This document shows, piece after piece, positions 13,034 through 21,142 of a DNA stretch of 31,538 bases. The notes beneath the pieces were generated by a model that had not been told where the DNA came from, ran no database searches, and saw nothing but the letters and a program-made list of their open reading frames with translations. This DNA comes from Desulfobulbaceae bacterium (GTDB taxonomy: Bacteria; Desulfobacterota; Desulfobulbia; Desulfobulbales; SURF-16). Each line of letters starts with the position of its first letter. Position 1 is the stretch's first letter. Both the position numbers and the translations under genes were made by a program. The stretch is taken from positions 1 through 31,538 of the forward strand of contig JALNXE010000048.1 in assembly GCA_023230525.1 (NCBI GenBank). The letters are read 5' to 3'.

Positions 13034-14341
13034 ATGCTAGAAGACTTTATCTCCGCTAAAAAAGCGGAACTTATAATAGATGGGCAAACCTATATCTTGC
13101 CGATTATTGAAGGAACGGAAGGGGAAAAGGCTATAGATATCAGAAAATTGCGGGCTCAAACCGGCTACGTGACCATCGATTCCGGCTTTATGAATACCGG
13201 TTCCTGCGCCAGCGCCATCACCTTCCTTGATGGCGAGCAAAGCATCCTGAATTACCGGGGGTATGGCATCGAGGAACTGGCGGAAAACTGTTCTTTTGTC
13301 GAGGTGGCCTATCTGCTGGTGCATGGCAGTCTGCCCACCCAGCCGCAGTTGTCGGAGTTCAGCCGGCTGCTCGGCGGTTTTGCCCTGATTCACGAGGATA
13401 TGATTCATTTCTTTGATCATTTTCCGCCCTACGCCCCACCCATGTCCATTCTTTCCTCCATGGTGAATTCCCTGTGTAATTTTTACCCGGAGATGAATGA
13501 TAATCCCGGCGAGAATATTGATATGATGGCGGCCCGGCTCATCTCGAAAATCCGCACCATTGCCGCCTTTTCCTATAAGAAATCCATGGGGCAGCCGCTG
13601 GTCTATCCACGGCACGACTATTCCTACTGCGCCAATTTTCTCAATATGATGTTTGATTCGCCGGTCAGGCCCTATGCGGTAAGCGATGCCGTGGTCGCCG
13701 CCTTAAACAAGCTGCTCATCCTCCATGCCGACCATGAGCAGAACTGTTCAACCTCCACGGTGAGACTGGTGGGCAGTGCCAAGGTCAATCTTTATGCCTC
13801 CATTTCAGCCGGCATCAGTGCCCTGTGGGGACCACTGCACGGCGGGGCAAATCAGGCCGTTATTGAAATGCTCGAAGAGATTTACGAAAGCGGCGGCGAT
13901 TACATGAAATATCTTGACCGGGCCAAAGACCCCAAAGACCCTTTCCGCCTGGTCGGTTTCGGGCATCGGGTGTATAAGAGCCATGACCCCCGCTCCCGTA
14001 TCATCAAAAATGCCTGCGACGAGGTGCTCGCCTCCCTGGGAATCACCTCCGATCCCCTGCTTGATATCGCCAGGGAAATTGAAGAGGTTGTCCTGAAAGA
14101 CGAATATTTCGTTGCCAGAAACCTTTACCCGAACGTGGATTTTTACAGCGGCATCATTTACCGGGCCATCGGCATTCCAAGCAATATGTTTACCGTGATG
14201 TTTGCCCTGGGGCGTCTGCCGGGCTGGATAGCCCACTGGAAGGAGATGTGGGATGATCCGAACTGGCGCATCGGCAGGCCGCGGCAGATTTATACCGGGC
14301 CCAAACGCAGACCCTTTGTGCCGATCAGCGAGCGCAGGTAA
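13034..14341 (+). CDS. gltA: Citrate synthase
   Basis: Condenses acetyl-CoA with oxaloacetate to citrate at the entry of the TCA cycle. The 435-residue product matches the Gram-negative hexameric type in length and sequence. Catalytic residues are all present: H269 in GPLHGGANQ, H311 in GFGHRVYKSHDPR and D369 in NVDFYSG. The N-terminal GYVTIDSGFMNTGSC region and LHADHEQNCSTSTVR (230-244) are also typical. ATG 13034 follows AAGGA with seven-base spacing. It is a single-gene unit with a strong promoter far upstream and a strong terminator. In sulfate reducers it can serve oxidative or anabolic TCA flux; which applies here cannot be told. Confidence 0.97.
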   Translation: MLEDFISAKKAELIIDGQTYILPIIEGTEGEKAIDIRKLRAQTGYVTIDSGFMNTGSCASAITFLDGEQSILNYRGYGIEELAENCSFVEVAYLLVHGSLPTQPQLSEFSRLLGGFALIHEDMIHFFDHFPPYAPPMSILSSMVNSLCNFYPEMNDNPGENIDMMAARLISKIRTIAAFSYKKSMGQPLVYPRHDYSYCANFLNMMFDSPVRPYAVSDAVVAALNKLLILHADHEQNCSTSTVRLVGSAKVNLYASISAGISALWGPLHGGANQAVIEMLEEIYESGGDYMKYLDRAKDPKDPFRLVGFGHRVYKSHDPRSRIIKNACDEVLASLGITSDPLLDIAREIEEVVLKDEYFVARNLYPNVDFYSGIIYRAIGIPSNMFTVMFALGRLPGWIAHWKEMWDDPNWRIGRPRQIYTGPKRRPFVPISERR

Positions 14342-14372
14342 TCCCAGCCTTCAACGAATCGCACGTCTCATA

Positions 14373-14410
14373 ATCCCTGGCAGCCCCGGCGCTGCCCGGG
14401 ATTTTTTTTT
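14373..14410 (+). terminator. Rho-independent terminator of gltA
   Basis: A 12-bp stem ATCCCTGGCAGC (14373-14384)/GCTGCCCGGGAT (14391-14402) with one G-T pair and a six-base loop, followed by a run of nine T. Confidence 0.95.
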
Positions 14411-14419
14411 ATAAAAAGA

Positions 14420-14448
14420 TTGAAGTTGGCCCCCATTGCGACGATAAT
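14420..14448 (+). promoter_or_regulatory. Promoter for the SprA-family gene
   Basis: TTGAAG (14420-14425) and GATAAT (14443-14448) with a 17-base spacer, about 75 bases before the start of the next gene. Confidence 0.5.
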
Positions 14449-14528
14449 AAAAATGATAACCAGAGTTATTTTTATACTGCGGCCTGCCGCAGATTTATGG
14501 TCACTTGAAGATACGGCGTTAAAGTAAA

Positions 14529-15479
14529 ATGGCTGGACTAAACGCAATCCTTGCTAAAATGTATCCCACCCCCGTGCCGGCGGCTGGTGATGTTGCCGGC
14601 CGGTCCCTGCCCGCGGCCCAGCAGAGCCCAGCGGACGAAGAAAGGGATCAGTTTCTGGTCGGACGGCATTGGCAGAACAGGGCTGGAGGAGAGGGATCCC
14701 TTGCCGGGGCAGGCTTTCGCGGCGGAAACCATGCCGCGTATGGCGCCAGGGTCTATGCCGGCCAGGCAATGGCGCAGGCTTCCGATGCCGCGGCAGGGGC
14801 ACCGGCAGGAGCCGAAGAGGCGGCAGAAGGTGAGGCAGCGGGAACGGCATCGGTTGCCGACGAACAGGAACCGGCGGCAGATACTGCCCAAGCAGCCGCT
14901 CCCGGCAGTTCTCCAAGCAAAGGCGTTAATGGCGAGCCGCTGAATCCGGCTGAAGTGGCCCAGCTCGCTGAGCTTAAAAAAGCGGATACGGCAGTCCGCG
15001 CCCATGAGCAGGCGCACCTTGCCGCGGCAGGAGGGTTGGCCAAGGGTGGGGCCTCCTTTACCTATCAGAAAGGCCCGGACGGCCGGAACTACGCGGTGGG
15101 CGGCGAGGTGCAGATCGATACCTCCCAGGGGGCGACTCCCGAGGAAACCGTGGGCAAGATGATGCGGGTCAGGGCCGCAGCTTTGGCCCCGGCCAATCCC
15201 TCGCCCCAGGACCGGAAGGTTGCCCAGGCTGCTGCCGTGACCATTTCAGAGGCCAGGCTGGAGCTCAATACCCAGGGAATGAGGCCGGAAGAGCAGCGGG
15301 AGGGAACTCAGGAAGGAACGGCGGCGGAAAAGGCGGAAGGTGAGACGGGAGATAACGCATCCGCCACCCCGGCTGACGGCACGGCGGTGGACAGCCGGAA
15401 GTCCGCTGTCGCAGCCCGCGCCGCTTCTCGCTATCTGGCCACTGCCAAGGGGCAGGGCGTTTTTCATCTTGCCGTCTAG
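14529..15479 (+). CDS. SprA-related family protein with HExxH motif (putative metallopeptidase-like)
   Basis: The 316-residue product has a low-complexity Ala/Glu-rich first half (about 80-130) and a conserved core at about 138-245: LKKADTAVRAHEQAHLAAAG, then GPDGRNYAVGGEVQIDTSQG. This core matches the SprA-related family found in many proteobacteria. HEQAH at 159-163 is a textbook HExxH zinc-protease signature, which has led others to suspect peptidase activity; no activity is assumed here. The C-terminal third is again Ala/Glu-rich. No clear signal peptide is visible, so localisation is open. The start has only a weak ribosome binding site; downstream alternatives are few. A single-gene unit between the gltA terminator and a convergent small gene. 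Confidence 0.85.
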   Translation: MAGLNAILAKMYPTPVPAAGDVAGRSLPAAQQSPADEERDQFLVGRHWQNRAGGEGSLAGAGFRGGNHAAYGARVYAGQAMAQASDAAAGAPAGAEEAAEGEAAGTASVADEQEPAADTAQAAAPGSSPSKGVNGEPLNPAEVAQLAELKKADTAVRAHEQAHLAAAGGLAKGGASFTYQKGPDGRNYAVGGEVQIDTSQGATPEETVGKMMRVRAAALAPANPSPQDRKVAQAAAVTISEARLELNTQGMRPEEQREGTQEGTAAEKAEGETGDNASATPADGTAVDSRKSAVAARAASRYLATAKGQGVFHLAV

Positions 15480-15543
15480 CCGTCTGCGGCGGCAGATAAT
15501 TAACGAGTTGCCATAGGAATTCATCACGGCCCGGCAGGATGCA

Positions 15544-15753
15544 TCAGAGGCTGCCGCACATCGCTTTATAATTGTCGCATTCGCGGCGGTTGATAAATGG
15601 ACATGGTTCTTTCTGGAACCATTGGCATTTCGGACACCAGTAGCGGTTCTTGAAGGGTTCGTTGCAGCCGTTTCGTGAAATCCGCTGCCGCTGTTTTTTA
15701 CCGCTGCTCACCATATCGTCTTTGATGGAAAATCTCCAGATGTCAGCCATCAT
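15544..15753 (-). CDS. Small Cys-rich protein, unknown function
   Basis: A 69-residue product with five or six cysteines, including WCPKCQWF (38-45) and later PCPF, RECD and MC motifs, arranged like a small zinc or Fe-S binding protein. The ribosome binding site GGGAGGG is excellent; it lies about four bases before the ATG at 15753 and seven before a second ATG at 15750, so translation may start at the second. Convergent with the SprA-family gene. No family recognised; similar short Cys-rich proteins often accompany redox genes, but nothing around it proves that. Confidence 0.65.
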   Translation of the reverse strand: MMADIWRFSIKDDMVSSGKKQRQRISRNGCNEPFKNRYWCPKCQWFQKEPCPFINRRECDNYKAMCGSL

Positions 15754-15822
15754 CTTCCCTCCCTGGAAAATCTTGGTCTTACCTCCCTCATCGGCATCAG
15801 GGCGGGATAGCTTAACGGTTAG

Positions 15823-15851
15823 TTGACTATCTTTTGCCGGTGTGGTACTAG
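15823..15851 (+). promoter_or_regulatory. Possible promoter for the aminotransferase gene
   Basis: TTGACT (15823-15828) and TACTAG (15846-15851), spacer 17. The -10 box is weak. It sits 59 bases before the ATG. Confidence 0.4.
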
Positions 15852-15910
15852 AAGCGTTTGTTCAATTTTTAATCTCTTTTTTTTCCCGTGCGGGGCAGAG
15901 GAACAGATAG

Positions 15911-17215
15911 ATGCGTACGAACATAGTGCATATCGGTGCAGGCGAGCTGACCTACGAGATTCGCAATATTGTCAGTGTCGGCGAGAAATTACAAGAACTG
16001 GGTATGAAGACATACTGGGAAAACATCGGTGATCCGGTGGCCAAGGGGGAGAAGATCCCCACCTGGATGAGGGAGATTGTGGCGGAACTGGTCATGGAAG
16101 ACGCCACCTATGGTTATTCTCCCACCAGGGGTATGCTGGAAACCAGACAGTTTATCGCCGAGCGGCGCAACCAGCGGGGCGGAGCCCAGATCAGCGCCAA
16201 TGATATTCTTTTCTTCAATGGGCTGGGAGACGCCATCACCAAGGTTTTCGGCATGCTGCGCCCAACCGCCCGGGTGGTGGTGCCAACCCCGAGTTATACC
16301 ACCCACTCATCCGCGGAGGCGGCCCATGCCGGCGACCGGCCGGTGACCTATATCCTTGATCCGGAAAACAACTGGTACCCCGATCTTGATGATCTGGAAA
16401 AAAGGATCAAATATAATCCGGCGGTGGCCGGCATTCTCATCATCAACCCGGATAACCCCACCGGCGCGGTCTACCCGGAAGCCATCCTGCGCGGCATGAT
16501 TGAACTGGCCCGCCGCTATGATCTTTTTATCATTTGCGACGAGGTGTACCATAATATCGTTTATAACGGCAAAAAGACCGTGCCGATTTCCGATATCGTC
16601 GGCGAGGTGCCGGCCATCGCCATGCGGGGCATTTCCAAGGAGATGCCCTGGCCCGGTTCGCGTTGCGGCTGGATTGAGGTGTATAACGGCCACCGTGACC
16701 CGATGTTTGAGAAATACGTTCAGTCGATTCTCAATTCCAAGATGGTGGAGGTCTGCTCGACCACCTTGCCGCAGCGGGCCTATCCCCGCATTGTCAGCCA
16801 TCCGGAGTACGGCAACTACCTGGCCGAGCGGGTGGAACGGTATGAGAAATACTCCAACATCGCCTATGAGGCCCTGAAGGATATCGACGGGGTGATCGTT
16901 AACCGCACCAACGGCGCCTTTTATATGAGCGTGGCCTTCCAGGAGGGCGCTCTGACCCATGGGCAGACCCTGGAGATCGAGAACAGCCAGGTCCGCGCCG
17001 AAATTGAAAGGCTGGTGAGCCCGGCCAATGTCTCCCTGGACAAGCGCTTTGTCTATTATCTGCTTGGCGCAACCGGCATCTGCGTGGTGCCGCTCTCCTC
17101 GTTTGCCACGCCGATGCAGGGTTTCAGGATCACCCTGCTGGAAAGGGATGAGGACGCCTTCCGCATGATTTTTGCCACCATTGGGGCAAATATCAGAAAA
17201 TATCTCGCCTCTTAG
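15911..17215 (+). CDS. PLP-dependent class I/II aminotransferase
   Basis: Fold-type I aminotransferase of 434 residues. The PLP-binding residues are in place: NPDNPTG at 180-186, D210 in FIICDEVYH, the Schiff-base lysine K243 in GISKEMPWPGSRCGW with R251, and a C-terminal substrate-carboxylate arginine in GFRITLL. The N-terminal GDPVAKGEKIP and YGYSPTRGMLETR stretches are typical of the aspartate/alanine aminotransferase superfamily. The exact amino acid cannot be read from sequence; alanine or aspartate types are the nearest guess. GAGGAA lies six bases before the ATG at 15911. It converges on the following minus-strand gene with only five bases between stops. Confidence 0.92.
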   Translation: MRTNIVHIGAGELTYEIRNIVSVGEKLQELGMKTYWENIGDPVAKGEKIPTWMREIVAELVMEDATYGYSPTRGMLETRQFIAERRNQRGGAQISANDILFFNGLGDAITKVFGMLRPTARVVVPTPSYTTHSSAEAAHAGDRPVTYILDPENNWYPDLDDLEKRIKYNPAVAGILIINPDNPTGAVYPEAILRGMIELARRYDLFIICDEVYHNIVYNGKKTVPISDIVGEVPAIAMRGISKEMPWPGSRCGWIEVYNGHRDPMFEKYVQSILNSKMVEVCSTTLPQRAYPRIVSHPEYGNYLAERVERYEKYSNIAYEALKDIDGVIVNRTNGAFYMSVAFQEGALTHGQTLEIENSQVRAEIERLVSPANVSLDKRFVYYLLGATGICVVPLSSFATPMQGFRITLLERDEDAFRMIFATIGANIRKYLAS

Positions 17216-17220
17216 TTTCT

Positions 17221-18000
17221 TTACAGCTCCGAAGCTGCCGGCCGGCCGATATTGGCCAGCAGCTTCGGGTCAAGTATGCGCAGCAGCTGCATCTTCCTGA
17301 TTTTCCCCCCGTCCGTCTCGCCATTGATGTTGATGATGATCAGCTGATTGGCACCCCTGCCATAGTCGTTGGCGATATCAAGTACACTTCCCACCACCAC
17401 CAGCCGGCTGTTGCTGATTCTGTCCCGGTAACGCTCCATTGCCTGCTGGACCTGGTAGTCGACATTCTTTTCAACCATCCTGAGTTCATGTTCCCTGTCC
17501 CTTTTTTGGTTGTTTTTGGATGGATAGCCCAGCGGTACATTGAGATGGTCGAGTTCGCGGCGAATGGTCTGTTCCAGATCCGCATACCCGCCGTCAAAAA
17601 GGCGGATGGCTTCGCTGTCGGTATTGCCGGTGATGAGCAGAATGGGGCTGTGCAGATAGAGGACGCCGTAATCAATTGCCCCGAGTGAGGTGTCAAGCTG
17701 GTTGGCCAGATTGCGTACCGTATAAATTTTTTGGTCGGGCTGGGCGATGATGAATTCCGGCTGCACCCTGGCATCCGCATCGGCAAGCCAGGTGAGGTGC
17801 GGCGCCGCGGAACTGCTTGGCGGCAGAGCCGCGGCGCCTTTTATCTGGCGGCCGGTGGCAAGAATCTCCCGGAGGACATCAAACGGCGGGTAGCCGGCTC
17901 TGTTTTTCAGCACCGGCCGCATTTCGGCGTGGGACCGCAGGTTGCAGAACAGGGCGGTTAAGAGAACAAGGAGGGTGAGCAATTTTTTTTTGTGCCGCAT
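17221..18000 (-). CDS. Secreted beta-carbonic-anhydrase-like protein lacking zinc ligands
   Basis: The 259-residue product (from ATG 18000) starts with a classic signal peptide (MRHKKK, then a hydrophobic stretch to about residue 20, cleavage near SHA-E). The rest follows the beta-carbonic anhydrase plan: DADARV at 74-79 in place of CSDSRV, VRNLAN at 95-100 matching the VRNxAN motif, then a strand ending in GNTDSEAI (125-132) in place of GHxxCGA(V/I), and a C-terminal NVxxQV helix followed by a VVGSVLDI strand. The Cys, His and Cys that bind zinc are thus Asp74, Asn126 and Ser129, while the Asp-Arg dyad (D76, R78) is kept. It is unlikely to hydrate CO2. A TTG start at 18042 and an ATG at 18012 are also in frame, but only 18000 gives a normal signal peptide with AGGA upstream. 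Confidence 0.78.
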   Translation of the reverse strand: MRHKKKLLTLLVLLTALFCNLRSHAEMRPVLKNRAGYPPFDVLREILATGRQIKGAAALPPSSSAAPHLTWLADADARVQPEFIIAQPDQKIYTVRNLANQLDTSLGAIDYGVLYLHSPILLITGNTDSEAIRLFDGGYADLEQTIRRELDHLNVPLGYPSKNNQKRDREHELRMVEKNVDYQVQQAMERYRDRISNSRLVVVGSVLDIANDYGRGANQLIIININGETDGGKIRKMQLLRILDPKLLANIGRPAASEL

Positions 18001-18146
18001 TGCGTTAAACATCCTGCCGGTATCATCGATTAAGAGAAGCAAAGAGTATTCTGTTAATCAGGGTAGCAGATAATTTCCCGGAAAATCAAGGAGTAGTGCG
18101 GATTAAGGGTAAATAATCAGGAAAGTCAACTATATTCCCTGTTTAC

Positions 18147-18175
18147 TTGACAACGAAAAAGAGCATACTTATTAT
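18147..18175 (+). promoter_or_regulatory. Sigma70-type promoter of grpE-dnaK
   Basis: Perfect TTGACA (18147-18152) and TATTAT (18170-18175), spacer 17. The start would be near 18182, giving a leader of about 157 bases. No sigma32-type CCCCAT box in the expected place. Confidence 0.65.
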
Positions 18176-18201
18176 TCCTCAGAACGGAGGCGCCCTGAGA
18201 A

Positions 18202-18240
18202 GCCATCGGCGATGGCAGGGAAGCAAACTCGTTTGCCTGG
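18202..18240 (+). promoter_or_regulatory. Tandem hairpins in the grpE 5' leader
   Basis: Two hairpins sit side by side in the predicted leader: GCCATC/GATGGC (18202-18216, three-base loop) and GCAAAC/GTTTGC (18223-18236, two-base apical gap) flanked by CAGG/CCTG. A T-run is absent, so they are not a terminator. A role in mRNA stability or temperature response is conceivable but unproven. Confidence 0.4.
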
Positions 18241-18338
18241 TACAAATTTCTATTTGCTATATTTATTGTAAACCAAACCAAAATTCTTGGATTTATTCCG
18301 GGATGAGGCATGCTTGCGGGATAGGAAAGGAGGAGCTG

Positions 18339-18905
18339 GTGGCAGAAAAAGAGGAAATCGTCGACAAAATTCGTAATCCGGATGAGCAGGGTGCGGAAAA
18401 AGTCGAGGTTGCGGCGGAATTGGTCGCGGAAGGAGCGGATTCTACTGAAGTGAATGAGCTTGAGCAGGCCCGCCTGGCAGCGGCTGAAACAGCAGACCGA
18501 CTGTTAAGGCTGGCCGCAGAGTTCGAAAATTATAGGAAGCGGATGGAGCGTGATCGGGCTCTGGCCTTGAAATATGCGGAAGAGCAGGTTTTCAAAGAGC
18601 TGCTGCCGTGCATCGATAATCTGGAGCGGGCCATTGAGCAGGGCCGTAAAACAAACAATGCGGGTGATCTGCTGGCCGGGGTGGAGCTGACTTACAAGGG
18701 GTTGCTGACCGCCCTGGAAAAATTCGAACTGGTTCCCCTGCAAAGCATCGGCGTTCCGTTTGATCCGAATATCCATGAGGCTTTGGCCATGGAGGCAAGT
18801 GGTGAGGTTGATCCCAACTGTGTCCTGCGGGAATTCGAGAAGGGATATAGGTATAAAGACAGGTTAATCCGTCCGGCAAAGGTTGTCGTGGCGAAAAAGA
18901 ACTAA
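18339..18905 (+). CDS. grpE: Nucleotide exchange factor GrpE
   Basis: GrpE releases ADP from DnaK and sets the pace of the chaperone cycle. The 188-residue product has an acidic, variable N-terminus, a long dimerising coiled coil (LAAAETADRLLRLAAEFENYRKR region, about 45-75), a four-helix part and the C-terminal beta-wing ending GYRYKDRLIRPAKVVVAKK. The GTG at 18339 follows GGAGG by five bases and gives a normal N-terminus; an ATG at 18303 is in frame but lacks a ribosome binding site. dnaK starts 49 bases after the stop, and both share the upstream promoter. hrcA and dnaJ are not adjacent. Confidence 0.94.
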   Translation: MAEKEEIVDKIRNPDEQGAEKVEVAAELVAEGADSTEVNELEQARLAAAETADRLLRLAAEFENYRKRMERDRALALKYAEEQVFKELLPCIDNLERAIEQGRKTNNAGDLLAGVELTYKGLLTALEKFELVPLQSIGVPFDPNIHEALAMEASGEVDPNCVLREFEKGYRYKDRLIRPAKVVVAKKN

Positions 18906-18954
18906 ACAGCAGGCAATTGCCGGTGTTGAAAAATAGATTTTTTGGAGATTTATC

Positions 18955-20892
18955 ATGGGTAAAATTATAGGAATTGACTTGGGGACAACTAACTCGTGCG
19001 TTGCAGTCATGGAAGGTGGCGAGCCGAAGGTGCTGACCAACGCGGAAGGAAACAGGACAACGCCGTCAGTGGTTGCGTTTTCGGACAGCGGCGAACGGCT
19101 GGTTGGCCAGGTGGCCAGACGGCAGGCGGTTACCAATCCGACAAGAACCATCTTTGCCATGAAGCGGTTGATCGGCCGCAAGTTCAGTGATGCGGAAGTG
19201 AAGAAGTCCATTGAGATCAGCCCGTTCAGGATAGTGGAAGGCAAGGATGGCGGCCCGGTTGTTGAAGTGGACGGCAAGAAGTACACCCCGGCGGAGCTTT
19301 CCGCCATGGTTCTGGGCAAAATGAAGCAGACCGCCGAGGAGTATCTGGGCGAGGAGGTAACGGATGCGGTCATCACCGTTCCCGCTTACTTCAATGACAG
19401 CCAGCGCCAGGCCACCAAGGATGCCGGCCGCATCGCCGGCCTCAACGTGCAGCGGATCATCAATGAGCCCACAGCCGCGTCCCTGGCCTACGGCCTGGAT
19501 AAAAAGGGTGAAGAGACCATTGCCGTCTATGACCTTGGCGGCGGTACCTTTGATATCTCCATTCTGGAAATCGGGGACGGGGTTTTCGAGGTTAAATCCA
19601 CCAATGGCGATACCTTTTTAGGTGGTGAAGATTTTGACATGCGCATTGTCAACTGGCTGGCCGATGAGTTCAAGCGGGACCAGGGTATTGACCTGCGGGT
19701 GGACAAGATGGCCCTGCAGCGTTTGAAGGAGGAGGCGGAAAAGGCCAAAAAAGAGCTTTCCTCCACCATGGAAACGGAAATCAACCTGCCCTTTATCACC
19801 GCCGACGCAAACGGTCCGAAACATCTCAATATCAAGCTGAGCCGCGCCAAACTGGAAGCCCTGGTGGGTGATCTGATTGACCGGACCATTGGTCCGTGCA
19901 AGACCGCCCTGAAGGATGCCGGGCTGTCTCTTGCCGACATTGATGAGGTCATCCTGGTGGGCGGCATGACCAGGATGCCCAAGGTGCAGCAGATGGTCAA
20001 GGAGATTTTCGGCGGCAAGGAGCCCCATAAGGGGGTGAATCCGGATGAGGTGGTGGCCATCGGTGCCGCCATCCAGGGCGGCGTGCTCAAGGGCGATGTC
20101 AAGGACGTGCTGCTGCTTGATGTGACGCCTCTTTCCCTGGGTATTGAAACTCTGGGCGGGGTGACCACCAGGCTGATCGAGAAAAACACCACGGTTCCCA
20201 CCAAAAAGAGCCAGATCTTCTCCACGGCGGCGGATAATCAGCCGGCGGTGTCGATTCATGTTCTGCAGGGCGAGAGGGAAATGGCCGGGGATAACAAGAG
20301 CATCGGCCGTTTTGAGCTGACGGATATTCCGCCTGCCCCCCGCGGGGTGCCGCAGGTCGAGGTTACCTTTGATCTTGATGCCAACGGCATTCTGCACGTG
20401 TCGGCCAAGGACCTGGGCACCGGCAAGGAGCAGTCCATCAGGATCACGGCGTCCAGCGGCCTGTCCGAACAGGAAATCGAGAAGATGAAGCGTGACGCGG
20501 AGTCCCATGCCGAGGAGGATAAGAAACGCAAGGCCCTGGTTGAGGCCAAGAATAATGCCGATTCCATGATTTATGCCACGGAAAAGAGCCTGAAAGAGGT
20601 TGGCGACAAGGTGGATGCCGAAACAAAAGGCAAGGTAGAGAGTGCCATTGTAAAAGTGAAGAAGGCGCTGGAAGGCAATGATGCGGATGCCATCAAGGCA
20701 GCCACGGAAGAGCTGACCCAGGCCTCCCATAAGCTTGCCGAGATCATGTACTCCCAGGCCTCCAAGGCCCATCCGGGCGGTGATGCGGGTGGCGCTGCCG
20801 GTGGCGGTGCTGCCGGGGCCGAAGCAGGAGCCGGCGCCAAAAAGAAGGACGATGATGATGTGGTTGATGCCGATTTTGAAGAGGTGAAATAA
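18955..20892 (+). CDS. dnaK: Molecular chaperone DnaK (Hsp70)
   Basis: ATP-driven folding chaperone; works with GrpE (upstream), DnaJ (not in window) and ClpB (27844). The 645 residues comprise the ATPase domain (about 1-385) with IGIDLGTTNSC at 5-15, YFNDSQRQATKDAGRIAGL and the phosphate loop YDLGGGTFDIS, the VLLLDVTPLSLGIETLGG linker, the substrate-binding domain, and a Gly/Ala-rich tail ending DDDDVVDADFEEVK, the usual DnaK C-terminus that binds partners. GGAG lies seven bases before ATG 18955. Full length, no anomalies. Confidence 0.98.
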   Translation: MGKIIGIDLGTTNSCVAVMEGGEPKVLTNAEGNRTTPSVVAFSDSGERLVGQVARRQAVTNPTRTIFAMKRLIGRKFSDAEVKKSIEISPFRIVEGKDGGPVVEVDGKKYTPAELSAMVLGKMKQTAEEYLGEEVTDAVITVPAYFNDSQRQATKDAGRIAGLNVQRIINEPTAASLAYGLDKKGEETIAVYDLGGGTFDISILEIGDGVFEVKSTNGDTFLGGEDFDMRIVNWLADEFKRDQGIDLRVDKMALQRLKEEAEKAKKELSSTMETEINLPFITADANGPKHLNIKLSRAKLEALVGDLIDRTIGPCKTALKDAGLSLADIDEVILVGGMTRMPKVQQMVKEIFGGKEPHKGVNPDEVVAIGAAIQGGVLKGDVKDVLLLDVTPLSLGIETLGGVTTRLIEKNTTVPTKKSQIFSTAADNQPAVSIHVLQGEREMAGDNKSIGRFELTDIPPAPRGVPQVEVTFDLDANGILHVSAKDLGTGKEQSIRITASSGLSEQEIEKMKRDAESHAEEDKKRKALVEAKNNADSMIYATEKSLKEVGDKVDAETKGKVESAIVKVKKALEGNDADAIKAATEELTQASHKLAEIMYSQASKAHPGGDAGGAAGGGAAGAEAGAGAKKKDDDDVVDADFEEVK

Positions 20893-20923
20893 CCTCTGAC
20901 CGGTTCGGCAGGCAGAGCTGATG

Positions 20924-20954
20924 AAAAAGGGAGCTGGTTTGCTCCCTTTTTTTA
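20924..20954 (+). terminator. Rho-independent terminator of grpE-dnaK
   Basis: AAAAAGGGAGC pairs with GCTCCCTTTTT around a six-base loop; the T-run extends to 20953. Located 32 bases after the dnaK stop. Confidence 0.93.
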
Positions 20955-21062
20955 TTGTCCTTCTTGCCCATGATGGGTATAAACAACAGGTCACGGTCGC
21001 GGCCCTTAGGTTAAGCCGTTGAAGCAAAATAATGTCGTCATCCGGATGGCCGAAACGGCATA

Positions 21063-21115
21063 AAGAGCCGTAACGAAATGGTCAAAAAAGCAGAGGTTAT
21101 TTCGTAACGGCTCCT
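21063..21115. repeat. Dispersed palindromic repeat, copy 2
   Basis: Arms GAGCCGTAACGAAAT (21065-21079) and ATTTCGTAACGGCTC (21099-21113) pair with a single mismatch around a 19-base loop. Matches copy 1 at 12809-12860 in arms, loop length and flanking TAAATG. Confidence 0.78.
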
Positions 21116-21142
21116 AAATGTTAATTTTAATGATCAGATTTT

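Larger units (their letters stand above)
18001..18338. other. Divergent spacer holding the grpE promoter and leader
   Basis: No separate gene is visible. The frame of grpE stays open back to 18147, but that upstream stretch lacks a ribosome binding site and family similarity. The region carries the grpE promoter and two tandem hairpins, listed separately. No CIRCE inverted repeat was seen. Confidence 0.5.

Noticed and set aside
12825..13040. 71-codon frame starting at a TTG before gltA
   Set aside because: It starts inside a palindromic repeat, lacks a ribosome binding site and runs over the gltA start. The Cys-rich sequence is not recognisable.
18100..18340. CIRCE element or HrcA site upstream of grpE
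   Set aside because: No TTAGCACTC-N9-GAGTGCTAA-like inverted repeat is present; the hairpins there are shorter and different.
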